A stretch of DNA of 64,000 nt from Ceratodon purpureus (lineage: Eukaryota; Streptophyta; Bryopsida; Pseudoditrichales; Ditrichaceae), in assembly GCA_014871385.1 (NCBI GenBank), contig CM026426.1, positions 43,611,363-43,675,362 on the forward strand, read 5' to 3'. The notes below the pieces were generated by a model. The model worked only from the letters and a program-made list of their open reading frames with translations, searched no databases and was not told the DNA's origin. How positions within the stretch are numbered: position 1 is the stretch's first letter; each line of letters begins with the position of its first letter. Shown piece after piece: positions 53,803 to 64,000 of this stretch. The position numbers and the translations under genes were made by a program.

Positions 53803-56119
53803 TCATCGTAATGGACAATTACACATTTGATGATCAGTCCCCAAGCAGAGGTAGCAGGCATCATTTCTGCTAGAACCACCATTCTGATATTCTCCGGGTC
53901 GGCTGTTGACAGGCCTCCCAGAGCTGCTGGCCTGTTCATGAGCAAAAACAACGTTGACTCCCACCGTTGGTTTATCTTCTGGTCGGAGAAGTCTGTCGTT
54001 GGGGTTGGCTGGATTGAAGAGGCAGTACCCATCCTCATGTCCAAATTTCTTGCACACTGTGCAAAATTTCCGGTTGGCAGTGTCAGCTCCGTCTGTCTGC
54101 ACTGGTGCGGTAGTAGACCGGCTGTTGGTCGGCTCTGTCTTCGTAGGCTGAAAGTATAGGTTCTTCCTTGAAGCATTTGTACAGTGAATCTCACAACGTT
54201 GTGCTAACTCCTTCAGTTCCATGAAGGTTTTGGCTGTAGAACTGCTGGTTGTCACCTTCAAATAATCCAACAGCCCTGCCTTGAAATATGTTAACTTAAA
54301 GCCTTCACCCACCTCAGTTTGGCGACACTTGACCATGTTCATGAAGCGCTCGTAATACTCCTGGACTTTCTCCCCTTCATTCTGTTTGAAAGTCCGCAAG
54401 GTCATGTACACCTGCACATTGGAGTCGTGTTCTCTGTACCGCAACTTAAACGCCTCCTTAGCCTCCTCCAAAGTACAATTGAGGTGATGATCCAGCCAAT
54501 CATCAAACCGGGTCTGGGCCTTATCAGCAAGGGCTGTTCCAAACAAAAGGATGATTACAATCTCATCGGTCTCTCCATTAAACCAAGCACACTTGTCAAA
54601 ATGTCTCAGGTGAGCATCAGGGTCAGTTCCCTCCTTGTATGCCCGATACAGTAATTGCTTCCGCTGTGCACTTACTAGTGGCTGTGGAGGACCAAACTTA
54701 AAGTCGGCTCTGCGCACTACTGGTACTTCAGGGGGAATCCTGTCGAAGTGGCCGGATAAGTCAATTGTATCTTAGTGGCAGTCGACGGCACTGCCCGATC
54801 GGCTCGCAAAAAATCAGCAACACTATAGTTCGGAGGTGCTGGAGTAGATCGAGCATCCACTAGCCGGGCCACCTGAGTTGGACCAGGTATTGAGTCTCTA
54901 ACAGTAGGTTGTGCAAATTGTCGAGGATACCATGCTGACTGAGTTGGCTGTCGATCGTCGTACCCATCACCTGCCAGGTTGCCCAAATATCTAGAAAACC
55001 TGTGTATCGTCAAGGTTGGCTCTGCAAGCAATGGTCTTGAAATGCTCCTACCCATGGTAGATAAATCAGGCGGCCTTGCAAGTATCCCCCCAATGCGCTC
55101 ATGCTCTTGCCTCCTTCGAGACTCCTTCCACCAATCCTTGATTTGCGTATGCTCTTCTTGCTCTCGTTTCTGCTGCTCCTGTTCTTGCTGCTCTGCAGCC
55201 AACTGTTGAGCTGCCAACTGCTGCGCTGCCAACTGCTGCGCTGCCAATTGCTGTGCTGCCTTTAGAACACGCCGGTTGAACTTGGCTTCCTGTAGTGTCG
55301 GGTGCTGCTCCACCGGCCACTGTGGCTGTGTATGCCGCTGATGTGACAATGCTACTACCAACAGTGTAGTCTGCTGCAAGGCTTCCAGCTGTAGGAGATA
55401 TTTACCTTGGTCTCGCCTACTTTGGGCTTGATTCGTATGCTGCTGTCTAGCCCGCTCCCGCTTAGCCAATAGGTCGGCCATGAACGCCTCCACTACCCAT
55501 CGATCCTCCTCATCTAGCTCCCACTCAGCCGGAAGTTGGAACTCATTCAGGAAGTGAACATGCTTACCAGGGATGCCTTGGAGTGGTTCACCGGCCTGTG
55601 CTCTTGAACTGATCGACTCCTTGTTTCTTCCAACTTCTGCCTAAAGTCCAAAAATGCGGCTGGCAGTGTCTTTGGAGTTTTTGGCAGATGCCCTGGAGAT
55701 ACCGGTCGGCTGCGTAGCCGGGTCGGCTCCGCTTCTATGTTGGCTCTGCCATTGATTGTGCTTGGCCACTGTGTCGGCTCTGCAAAGACCTCTTGTGTCT
55801 GACGTCTCTCCTCACAAAATGTTTTGTAGTCGTCCACAGTAGTGGAGAAGTCCCCCCTAAATGAAGCAGTCCTTCTCTTGTCCTGATATCTCCAAGGAGT
55901 GTTGGCTTGATCAAGATGACTGTTCAGTCTATCCCCTTTTTCAAACTGCCTTCCCTCTTCAAATCGCCTCTCCTGTGTCCTCCCATCTGATGGTGGAATG
56001 TCATTTTTGACATCCATGTCAATGAGTTCACCTTCGTGCATAGTTGCACTGCCTTGCGAGCTTAGTCGGCTGCGTACCTCAGGTGACGTCGGCTCTACTG
56101 TTTGCTCCTCATGTTGCAA
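53803..56119 (-). pseudogene. Gag-like gene with frameshifts and two CCHC knuckles
   Basis: Three overlapping minus-strand pieces (56119-55547, 55493-54717, 54717-53803) read as one degraded gag. Frameshifts lie near 55575 and 54745. The first piece is charged. The second has a Gln/Ala repeat (AAQQL units) and a coiled-coil-like stretch. The third has a retrotransposon gag core (near WFNGETDE and YYERFMNMVKC) and two zinc knuckles of type C-x2-C-x4-H-x4-C (CTVCKKFGH and CYLCLGTDH). CCHC knuckles of this kind package the element RNA. The breaks mean this copy makes no full gag. Confidence 0.75.
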
Positions 56120-57340
56120 CTAGCATTTGTACCTCTCCATGGCTTGTCTCTCAGCTTGCAGATCGTTTGATTCACCTCCCTCCATGGGTGTGACGGCTGG
56201 TACTGACGGTATTACAGTAATCAGTCGGCTACGTTCAGTCAGCTATATGTTCTTCCTAGTTTTGGCGGCTGTGACTCCCTGTCTATTGGATGGCTCTACT
56301 TGGTCTCCTCCTCTAAATCAGCTACCAATACTAGGCTCCTTCCCTTACATCTTTATAGTCCTTGCCACTTTAGCACTCAACAATCCAGCAGTTGGCTGTG
56401 CGGCCTAATTAGTGCTTACAGACACTTTTTCTAGCAAAAAGGAACATACCAAGGTAGTTCTGCAAAATTGCCCCTAACTAGTTCCTATCCCTTTTTTCAC
56501 ACTGTATTGACTCTTAGAAAATCTAGTCAAGTGATTACAGTGCTGGTTACACTTCTCACAATACTTCAAACAAAAAGCACCCTAAATCTGCCCAAATACA
56601 CTCAGTAACCCAAATTACCAGTCTGTTCTGACATGTGCCAACCTTAGGTCCAGGTCCCAAATGTCAACCGACGTCCCCAAAAACAACGTCCCACCGCCGA
56701 CCCAAATCCCCAAATCGAGGTCCGCAGAGCCAACCGAGGTCCCAAATTGAGGTCCCAAATTGAGGTCCTAGAATTTGGATTACTTACCTTTCGCCCCTTT
56801 TCACAATGGGAATTCAAATCTGACCTGTAGCAGCCTTATCCCCTTTTTTGCTCGTGAACTGCCCTCAGTTCACAAGGGTCAACGCTAAGGCAAATCTGTC
56901 CCTTCAACTCGTCACAGCACCTGCGCCCACCAGCCTGCAATAGAGCCGCCCCTGCTGCTACTGCTCCCTAAACACGTGTTGGACTGCCACCGTTGCTGCA
57001 CCAATGTTTCCGCCTCTGAAAACACCTGAAACTCTTTGCCGCCACTGCCCTCTCTACTGCAACAGTTTTTCTCCACTTTCAAAAGTCTTGGGACCCTGCC
57101 AGTGGCTGGACAGCACCCTGCCGACCAATTTTAACACTGCAGTGACTCCCTACACCCTGCCTGTAACTGTTCAGCACCTCGGAAATTCAAGTGACAACAT
57201 TTCAGCACCCCTAAACAATCCTGACATGCACTGCTGCACCTCTGCAGACCTAATGTGTGTACTTCAGGACCTCTCTAGTGTGTGGAACAGCCTACAACCA
57301 GCAGGAGATCACATGGTACAAACTAAAGCATGGTCGCCAA
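56120..57340 (-). other. Gag upstream region of the LTR element
   Basis: C-rich leader sequence on the plus strand without a supported gene. Next to the 5' LTR, minus strand from 57340, the sequence TTGGCGACCATGC is the place for the tRNA primer-binding site. A match to a specific tRNA was not established. Confidence 0.5.
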
Positions 57341-57793
57341 TGGTAAAGAGAGGATTTAACCACTAAACCCTAGCCTTCACAATCCCATCAAAACCCAACA
57401 AAACCCAACTAAACTAAGTGCTCCAAACCCTCAAAGAATGCTGGAAATATACAATAGAAGTGCAAAAAGAGGTCAAAACTGCATAAAATGGGTCAAAACT
57501 GCTCCAAAGCATGGTACAGCAGCTCCTGACAACTCTCAGACCTCTCTGACTCTACTTGCTCTAGTATTGAATGATCTTCCAAAACCCTAAACCTGCCTCT
57601 TAAACCCTCTGAAAACTAACAGAATCATCCAGTTGTCTACGACAGAGTTCATCTAGTCGGCTACGACAGAGTTCACCTAAGTCGGCTATGACAAAGTTCA
57701 TCCAGCCGACTGGATGACTGTCGGGGACATGGATGAAAACTGCAAAACAGCTAGTGGAGACTAAGGGAGGAGAGATTAAGGAATCTCCGGTTA
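57341..57793 (-). repeat. 5' LTR
   Basis: 453 bases, direct copy of 52013-52465. The flanks next to the two LTRs (left ...acacgct, right acagagc...) do not show a clear target duplication. Confidence 0.88.
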
Positions 57794-58189
57794 ACAGAGC
57801 GCAATGCAGGTTTTTGCCTAATAAGGAAAATAGAAGACCTAATCTGTCCCGAGATGGGCCTCAGACTGCTCTCAATTTCAGCAGGTACGGAACTTTTTTT
57901 CACTATAGGTCTAGTAATTGTTATCTGTATCTCTTTAATTGTAGAAGCGATTGCCATGCCCATGCTATTCCTCGTGAAAACAACATTCAAATTCTGCTCT
58001 CTTTGTGCTTAGACTGTGGTGATAATGTCTTCTTTTATAGGGTCCACTGTCACAACATCCTGTATACCACTTTGTGCGGCAACTGACATTGTAGAGTCAC
58101 CGTAATCACACTGACTGAACTAGGATCAGCTGTTCACGTGATTAGCAACTCACATTCTCGTTTTCTCCTGTAACGACAGATATAAATGC

Positions 58190-61100
58190 GAGTACGGGCC
58201 AAAGCATTACTTTGGCATTGTCAAACCTATCACTGAGGAACTTCTTCAAAAGCCCCGGAAGCCTGATGTTCCTTCGGAGGGGAATTTGGTAGCGCTGACC
58301 AGAAAGGCAAGAGCTCAGCGAGTGAAGCCTGGCAACGGAAGAAAGCCGCCTCCAAGATTTAAATCAAAGACTCTAGGTGTGTCTGGCGATGCCATGGATT
58401 CAATGGTTCAAAACCTAATACGGTCACCAAAGAAGTGGCCTGCGAGGAAGAAGAAGGGATGCTCTGCCAAAGGTGGTTCGGCAGATGATGGAAATGTGGG
58501 TTCTTGTGGTGGCATCATCCCGGACTTGAACGAGCTCCCAATTGTCTGCTACTCTGATGTGCCACTTCCAAAGGTTGTGAAAAAGCGTGGTCCAAGGAAA
58601 AAAAAATGTGATGCAGACGTTGCCTATGAGGTTGATGGTGCTGCCAGTATCACAGGAACTGTAGCAGATAATAAACCCTCGAAAGGCCGTGGTTCGAAGA
58701 AAAAAATGAATATAGTCATTCAGAGAGGTAACACCGAGAATAGGTGTTCTGGGGTACCTTCAATGCCAGTTGGGTTGGAGAGTGGCGCTACGATTAACAC
58801 GTCGCAAGATCCTTTGACTGCTGGAATAGGAAGCATTTTACCGGACAAAGCCACCTCGGTCCTTCCTCCCTCAAGGGTAATTCGTGTATGGGAATTGCAG
58901 CCACCTCCCACGAGGAAGGCTCGTAAAGTCACGAAGAAGAAAACCAAACCAAAGAATACTGCAGCCGCTAATCAGAAGCCTCAACTTCTAAACGAGTGCT
59001 TCATTAATGGTGACTCACATCATTAAATAGCAGCCGACATCGATCCAATGCTGTCTACCCTCTGTGCCTCTGCTGGAGGACCGACTTCTACAGGAGACTG
59101 ACCAGGGGAGGTGGTTGATCCTGAGGAAGCACCCTCTTTTGACCTTTGCAATGGGAAAGTGGACAGTACTGCGGCTTCTCAACCACGGCCAAAGGGTGTA
59201 AGAGACTCAAAAAAAAATGGGGTGGGTCCATCAAGAGAGGATGTCTCGCCCAGTTTACGGTAATAAGTTTGCTGTATTTGCCACATGTTTATGAAATCTA
59301 TATTCTTCAAGAAAAACACGTCAACTGTAATGGGTTGGTAGTGCATGGAGGGATGAAGGTTGGTGACAGAAGTGCCTTCTCTGCACATCTATCGCCGGAA
59401 ATACGTGCTTTCGTGGAAGAGTGCCTCAGAAGAAAGGACACGGTTAGTCAGATAATGGAGAAGCATTTGGAGATGCTTAAGAAATATAAAGCAGAGGGTA
59501 GAGATATCACCAGAGATTTGCTGCTCAGTACCAAAGACATTCGAAACATCTCTGGCAAGCTTGCACAGGAGACCTACATGCTGCACAAGAACAATGCACA
59601 AAGTGTTAGAGTGTGGGTGCAGAGAAACCCCGTTAAGGTGTTCCACTAGACCGAGTCCAATAAACAAAAACTGGTACCAGTACCAGGTGAATTGAATGGG
59701 CAGAATATGCCCTTCACCATAGGAATTCAGACACAGCGGCAGAAGAGATGATGCTCAAACATGGACATCGTGGGGGTATCTTTGTCGACGCTACATTTGA
59801 CACTAATGACAAGAACGTAAGCAAATATATGTTGAGGGTAGTTCAATGAAACAATTCAATGTTCTGTAGCACAAATGTCACGCTTCTCTCTGTAGCATAA
59901 GTCATGGTCAATGGTTAGGTGACACTGTCGTATTCCGAGTTGTCACTGCTACATGAGACGGTGACACTGTCGCCTATGAATCCTACGCTAACAGCGTATT
60001 TCTACGTTGATGTAGTTTCCGTTGTATACCCTCATGGTGTTTGATGAGTGGTACAATGGTGTCCCGGTTGCTTCCATCTTCACCTCAAAATGTGTGGAAG
60101 CAGACTCAAAGCCCTAGATGAAATCCCTAAATGAGAGAAGGACCGTTGAGCAGCCCGGCTGGAAACCCTCAAGGAGAGATTAATGCCATTAACTAAGTAC
60201 ACCATCAATAACCTATGCGAAAGTCTATAGATTCATCTTTTGGTAATTGATTAATGTTTGCAGTGTTAGAGTAATTGTATGTATGCATATGTACGAAGTT
60301 GATACTGACCTCTTTCGGTCTTGACGTCACAGTGACATCTGGCCCTCAACCGCCATTTTCCTCTACCTGTGGCATGTGCGCCAAGCATGGCAGAAGAATG
60401 CTTGCTACAAGATAGCACATTTACCACGTCGTGCCGCCATCCTGAAGGAACTAGGGTTGTTGATGTATGATCGCACATCTCCTGCGGGAGACGTGAGCAA
60501 GTCCTGGGAGGAAGTGAAGATAGATGAATTAGAGAAGAAGTTCCCACAAGAGTCCGAGTTCTGGGAATACATGAGGACGCAATGGCTTGATAAGGTGCAC
60601 ATGTGGGTGGTTGGGTACAGGAACCTATCCTAGTGCGGTCATAACACGAATGCCGCCATAGAAGGGTATAATGGTTTCACGAAGACAATTCTAAGATTGG
60701 AGCGAAGCAGAATGAGAGGTTGCATAGTGGATAGGTGTATCAATGCACTAACAGAAGACGTTGTTGACCGTTATTGGTATAAGGATTTACGGAAAGAAAA
60801 AGGTTTCACTTACAATAAGAAGCTTCCGGACTGCGTTGTTGACTCCATTCTTAAGGCCTGCGCCATTCTAGATGAAGACGTGACACTGCTAGTCTAGGAT
60901 GGTGACATTGCATTGGTCACATCTACCTCGCATCGGCATCTGCGATATACCGTTCACAACCTGGGCTCTGAATGGGGAGTGTGTACCTGTGTTTGGGCGC
61001 AGCGCGGCAACATGTGGAAACACCTTGTGAAGGTCGTAATGATGATGCATTCCGAAATTGCTCAAGGGACCATAGCACGTTTTCTGTGGTCGATTAGCAA

Positions 61101-61420
61101 GTAACATCAACGAGGGACTACGTCAACTTCTTACCCCTCAACGCGTACAAGCACCACCGGCTGCAAAGAATGAGACTCCGTACTCGGCTCTGAGGCCATC
61201 ACCTATGAAACCAGTGTCACATGATCTACTCGAGATACTCAATCAACAGGTTATACAACTCGACGAGGAGGTTGCAGGTGACACTGTATTGATGGAGCAT
61301 CTTATTGCCGAATTCAATCATACATTGGGATGAATTAGAAGACTCAAGGCGGAAATTAAAGTGGGGGCTGTACATCCTATAAAGGGTTCTCCAGTTTTCG
61401 TGCCCGTGGACAACGGACAA
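58190..61420 (+). pseudogene. Decayed second MULE-type transposase
   Basis: Pieces in order match a MULE transposase. A basic Lys-rich leader (58286-59026) is followed by a DNA-binding region (59146-59649) with GCLAQF, then HVNCNGLVVHGG. After a TAG comes FTIGIQTQ, and after a frameshift HGHRGGIFVDATFDTND (first catalytic Asp, near 59800). Next are an RHAWQKN-type helical segment, WVVGYRN and IEGYNGF (60376-60720), then GFTYNKKLPD. A SWIM-like YTVHNLGSEWGVCTC...KHLVKV follows, in which the third Cys is Trp. A C-terminal region ends near 61420. Stops and frameshifts break it in at least five places. It differs from the intact MULE transposase at 37119-40830 and belongs to another family. Its element ends were not found. 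Confidence 0.7.
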
Positions 61421-63600
61421 GGTTTTAAAAAACATTAATATTGTACGTACAGCAGTAGAAGCTTCATCAGTACTCTTCCAGTTCAGAGATTCTCCTATAA
61501 GAACTAGTAGCTTCAGTTCTTTCATTCCAGTATTGACGATCAAGCGTTATGTTCACAGCGAATGTACTCCCTGTAAGCGCCCAAACAGGGGACAGAAAGA
61601 TGCCTCGCTTCGCGCTTGTATTTGTTGTTGAAGTTCCAGAACCGATTCTCTGGTCTCTTCTTTTGCTGTCTGCTCTCTGGGCGATTATGTTTTTTTTGAG
61701 GGGATCTAGGAGAGTGGTTACCTTTGGGCGATTTGCTAAGGAGAACAGACTGCCGTCAAGGAGTTGTGCAAGGAGGTGGACTAAAACCGTTCGAGTTCCA
61801 GCAAAGGCTCTTGGAGGGAGGCGTCTTCCTGCGACTCCTGCTATGACTTCTGTTCCGGAGAAGGAGAGCAATGCCTCTCTCCGCCGCCATGTTGCAAATG
61901 AAACAAGGGAGGACAGCGGGCGCAATGTGCAGCAAAGAGATGACCGGGTTTTGGAGCAATTTTAAGGGGGGCTAGGCAAAGAGGAGTTGCATAACTTGAG
62001 TGCGTTTAGTGCGTAGACAGGGAGATATTGGGTTCAGAAGACATAGAGCTTCTTTAGTTTTATGTGACGAAGGGTCAACCGGATTATAATGTAATGATGC
62101 CATATGAAATGAGGATAAAATGATTTCTCTACATACCTTACTCACTATCTTCTCATGTTCGCCGTTATCAACCCTAGTGTCAGTGCCGAGAAGTGAATGT
62201 GCTACTGCCTTTCAAATTGTTGCATTATTCAATATGAACATCAGAACCTCTAATTCCACAAGAGATATTGAATACATTCCCCTATGTTAGTGAAGAAACA
62301 AACATAGTGGTGTCTCTGAATTATACACGGGCTTTTATTCTTGGAGATGATTACTCAAAACCTGCTCGTTTTCTAAGAAGACATTAGTGCCACGGATTTA
62401 AAAGGCAGGGCACTTAAGATTAAAAAATGAAGCACACAAACCAATAGAAGACAATAGAAATAAAATGGAAGGGATATTACAATGAAACGAGTACTTATGG
62501 TGTGAAAAAATATAAATTGGTGACTAAAGAAAGTGTGACGTATTGAAGGAAAATATGAAGTCCATCAAAGAAATTCATAAACAAATAATAAAAGTATTGA
62601 ATAGTGGAAAAATTACAAAATGAGAGCACACAAACCCATAGAAGAGAAAAGGAAAACACTAGAAAGGGAATTAAAATGAATTGAGTAGTTATTAAATGAA
62701 AAAATATAAAATTGATGACTAAAAAAAGTGTGACATATAATTGGGAAAATTGAAAAAAAAAAAAAATCAACTACAATTAAGGAAAGTATTGAATAGTGGA
62801 AAGAATGACAAAAATATTAGAATTGAAGTCAAACGAATACCTCTAAGAAGAAAAACAAATCAAAAAATTATTTACAAAAATGAGTGCCATACGAAGGAAA
62901 AATAGCAAAAAAGAAAGAAGTTGAAGTATGAATGATAGAAGTCTATAATAGTTGGAAATGGTGTGGAAAAAAAAAAAAAAAAAAAGTCAAAGAAGTACTT
63001 CTAAGAAGGAAAGAGAAGGACATAAAATATAAAATGTTAATGAAATTCAAATGAAGTATAGGGGAGAAAAACAAGGCAAGTATGAAATAAACAATTTTTG
63101 GTGAGGTCAAAAAAATAGTGGAAAATTATAATTTAGGTCCTTTAGTACTTCAAAGAAGAAGAAGGTTTAATATAAATATAGCAGACTGTTAAATATAGAA
63201 AGGAAAATCCATTAATGAACCGTGACACTATACTCAAAGATTAAAAAACCTCTATATACATAGTACATCGGAAAGAAAAGGCATGCATAGTCATGGAAAT
63301 GTAAATTGAACAGGTCGATGACAACTGAGGACTATCACATCCTACGGAGGGGACTGTGTGACATTGGCACCTAGTGTCACATGCATATGTTCCGACATGA
63401 ATAATGTGAGATGCTCAATTAAAAATCCACAAAAAAAAGTCTTAGGCAAAAAAATGGCATGCTCATCGGCAGAAAGGAGTCACAACTCTATCTTCAAACG
63501 GGTTCTAGAATCCGTGTCGTAACGTTTGGAGACAGAATTAAGTTATTGTCGGTGTGCTTCAGTGTACGTGACACTATAGAGTGACCCGCTTGTGGCACTT
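59900..63600. repeat. Dispersed GTGACACT motif
   Basis: GTGACACT or a one-change form (GTGACATT, AGTGTCAC) occurs on both strands near 59919, 59960, 60320, 60880, 60902, 61217, 61275, 63222, 63357, 63380 and 63567. It is far denser than chance in AT-rich DNA and spans coding remnants and non-coding sequence. Element-specific binding sites are one explanation. Confidence 0.55.
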
Positions 63601-64000
63601 GCAAAACTGTAGAACCGTGTATTTTCTCTACCACATCCACCCTACCACATCTGCACTAAATTTAGGGAGACTATGAAATTCCATAGTGTACGATAGTCCT
63701 TTATCTCCCATCGTTGTCGAAGCTTAGCTCATCTTCATCTGAATTGCACGTTTTTGACAGCTGTGGACCTCGAACACATAGGGGAGCCTTGTATCCTGCG
63801 TCACGACGAGAGGTATCAAGCTCTCTCGCTAACAACAACAGATTCTGAATGTTCACTTCTTTTGTCTTGAAGCGCTCTAATAACTTCACCTTCAGGCCGA
63901 TAAGGGGGCTGTATAAAGGACCTGGCCCATTTCTCCAACATAGCGCTCCCTTTGACGACGCTCTGAAGGCAAGAACTCACACGAGAGGTAACAAGCTGAA
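61421..64000. other. Low-complexity right end of the window, no confident gene
   Basis: Frames at 61549-61965 (plus) and 61467-61925 (minus) overlap each other, and neither shows a domain. At 62478-62830 a degenerate unit of about 190 bases (aaaaaatataaa.ttg.tgactaaa, then agtgtgac) occurs about twice. The region 62400-63200 is A/G-rich. A minus-strand frame at 63701-63889 has no recognisable product. Confidence 0.4.

Larger units (their letters stand above)
52013..57793 (-). mobile_element. Gag-only LTR retrotransposon (non-autonomous)
   Basis: Two direct repeats of 453 bases (52013-52465 and 57341-57793) differ at roughly 15-20 sites. They bound 4.9 kb that encodes a broken gag-type protein on the minus strand. 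The LTRs end in CA on the minus strand (TTTACCA and TTTATCA). A purine-rich tract (AAAAAGGGGATAAGGG, minus strand) abuts the 3' LTR as a polypurine tract should. No reverse transcriptase, RNase H, protease or integrase is seen, so it would depend on another element. I found no clear target duplication. The motif GTCGGCT is spread densely over the LTRs and the interior. Confidence 0.85.

Noticed and set aside
61467-61965. Overlapping frames on both strands as genes
   Set aside because: Neither has a domain, promoter or splice support, and each could be the shadow of the other.
1-64000. tRNA or rRNA genes
   Set aside because: No stretch with a recognisable tRNA A-box/B-box pair and cloverleaf, or with rRNA core sequence, was seen by eye.

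Overview
The window looks like nuclear DNA of a streptophyte plant, perhaps a charophyte alga or early land plant. It has GT-AG introns, plant-type TATA boxes, hAT and Mutator-like (MULE) transposases with plant-type domains, and very large amounts of repeat DNA. The species cannot be fixed from sequence alone. Almost everything here is mobile DNA; no confident ordinary host gene was found. One plausible exon lies at the left edge.

The main discovery is a nest of giant DNA transposons. A hAT element runs from 4005 to 48139 (44,135 bp). Its ends are inverted copies of CAGGGTTGT and it is flanked by a perfect 8-bp target duplication (GATTTACC at 3997-4004 and 48140-48147). It carries three gene cassettes: a coiled-coil/RING-H2 protein (4621-6906, minus), a protein-kinase-like gene (21144-43324, plus, broken) and a BED/DUF659/hAT-C transposase (44114-46627 plus an extension). 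Five arrays of G-runs with the core GCGCGAGC separate the cassettes. The core reads on the plus strand in the three left arrays and on the minus strand in the two right arrays. Between cassettes one and two lies about 12.6 kb of a 212-bp satellite.

A second giant element, a 20,590-bp MULE (21965-42554), sits inside the kinase gene. It has GC-rich terminal inverted repeats and an 11-bp target duplication (ACCCCGTAGAG at 21954-21964 and 42555-42565). Removing the element and one duplication joins the two kinase halves in frame. The MULE encodes an apparently intact 1201-residue transposase (GCM1/WRKY-like zinc finger, DDE domain, SWIM finger), a coiled-coil/zinc-finger protein, a small F-box-like protein, a small hypothetical protein, and, head to head with the transposase, a ten-exon gene. 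That gene joins a ParB-like domain (DGNHR) to a C-terminal amino-methyltransferase-like domain in beta-class order. Its two large introns hold about 27 copies of a 22-bp palindrome centred on TGCCGTTAACGGCA. A ParB-type domain beside an array of palindromes, together with a methyltransferase, suggests a transposon-borne system for self-recognition, partition or anti-silencing. This is the candidate new system in the window.

Right of the hAT element lie a GC-rich 674-residue gene related in layout to the accessory proteins of the two giant elements, a small broken minus-strand gene, a gag-only LTR retrotransposon on the minus strand (52013-57793, two 453-bp LTRs), and a decayed second MULE transposase (58190-61420). 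Each element carries its own dense short motif: GCGCGAGC in the hAT, the GTTAAC palindrome in the MULE, GTCGGCT in the LTR element, GTGACACT around the decayed MULE, and CCGGA in the 674-residue gene. Several genes carry one frameshift, some at homopolymers, or one stop codon. These may be assembly errors or early decay.
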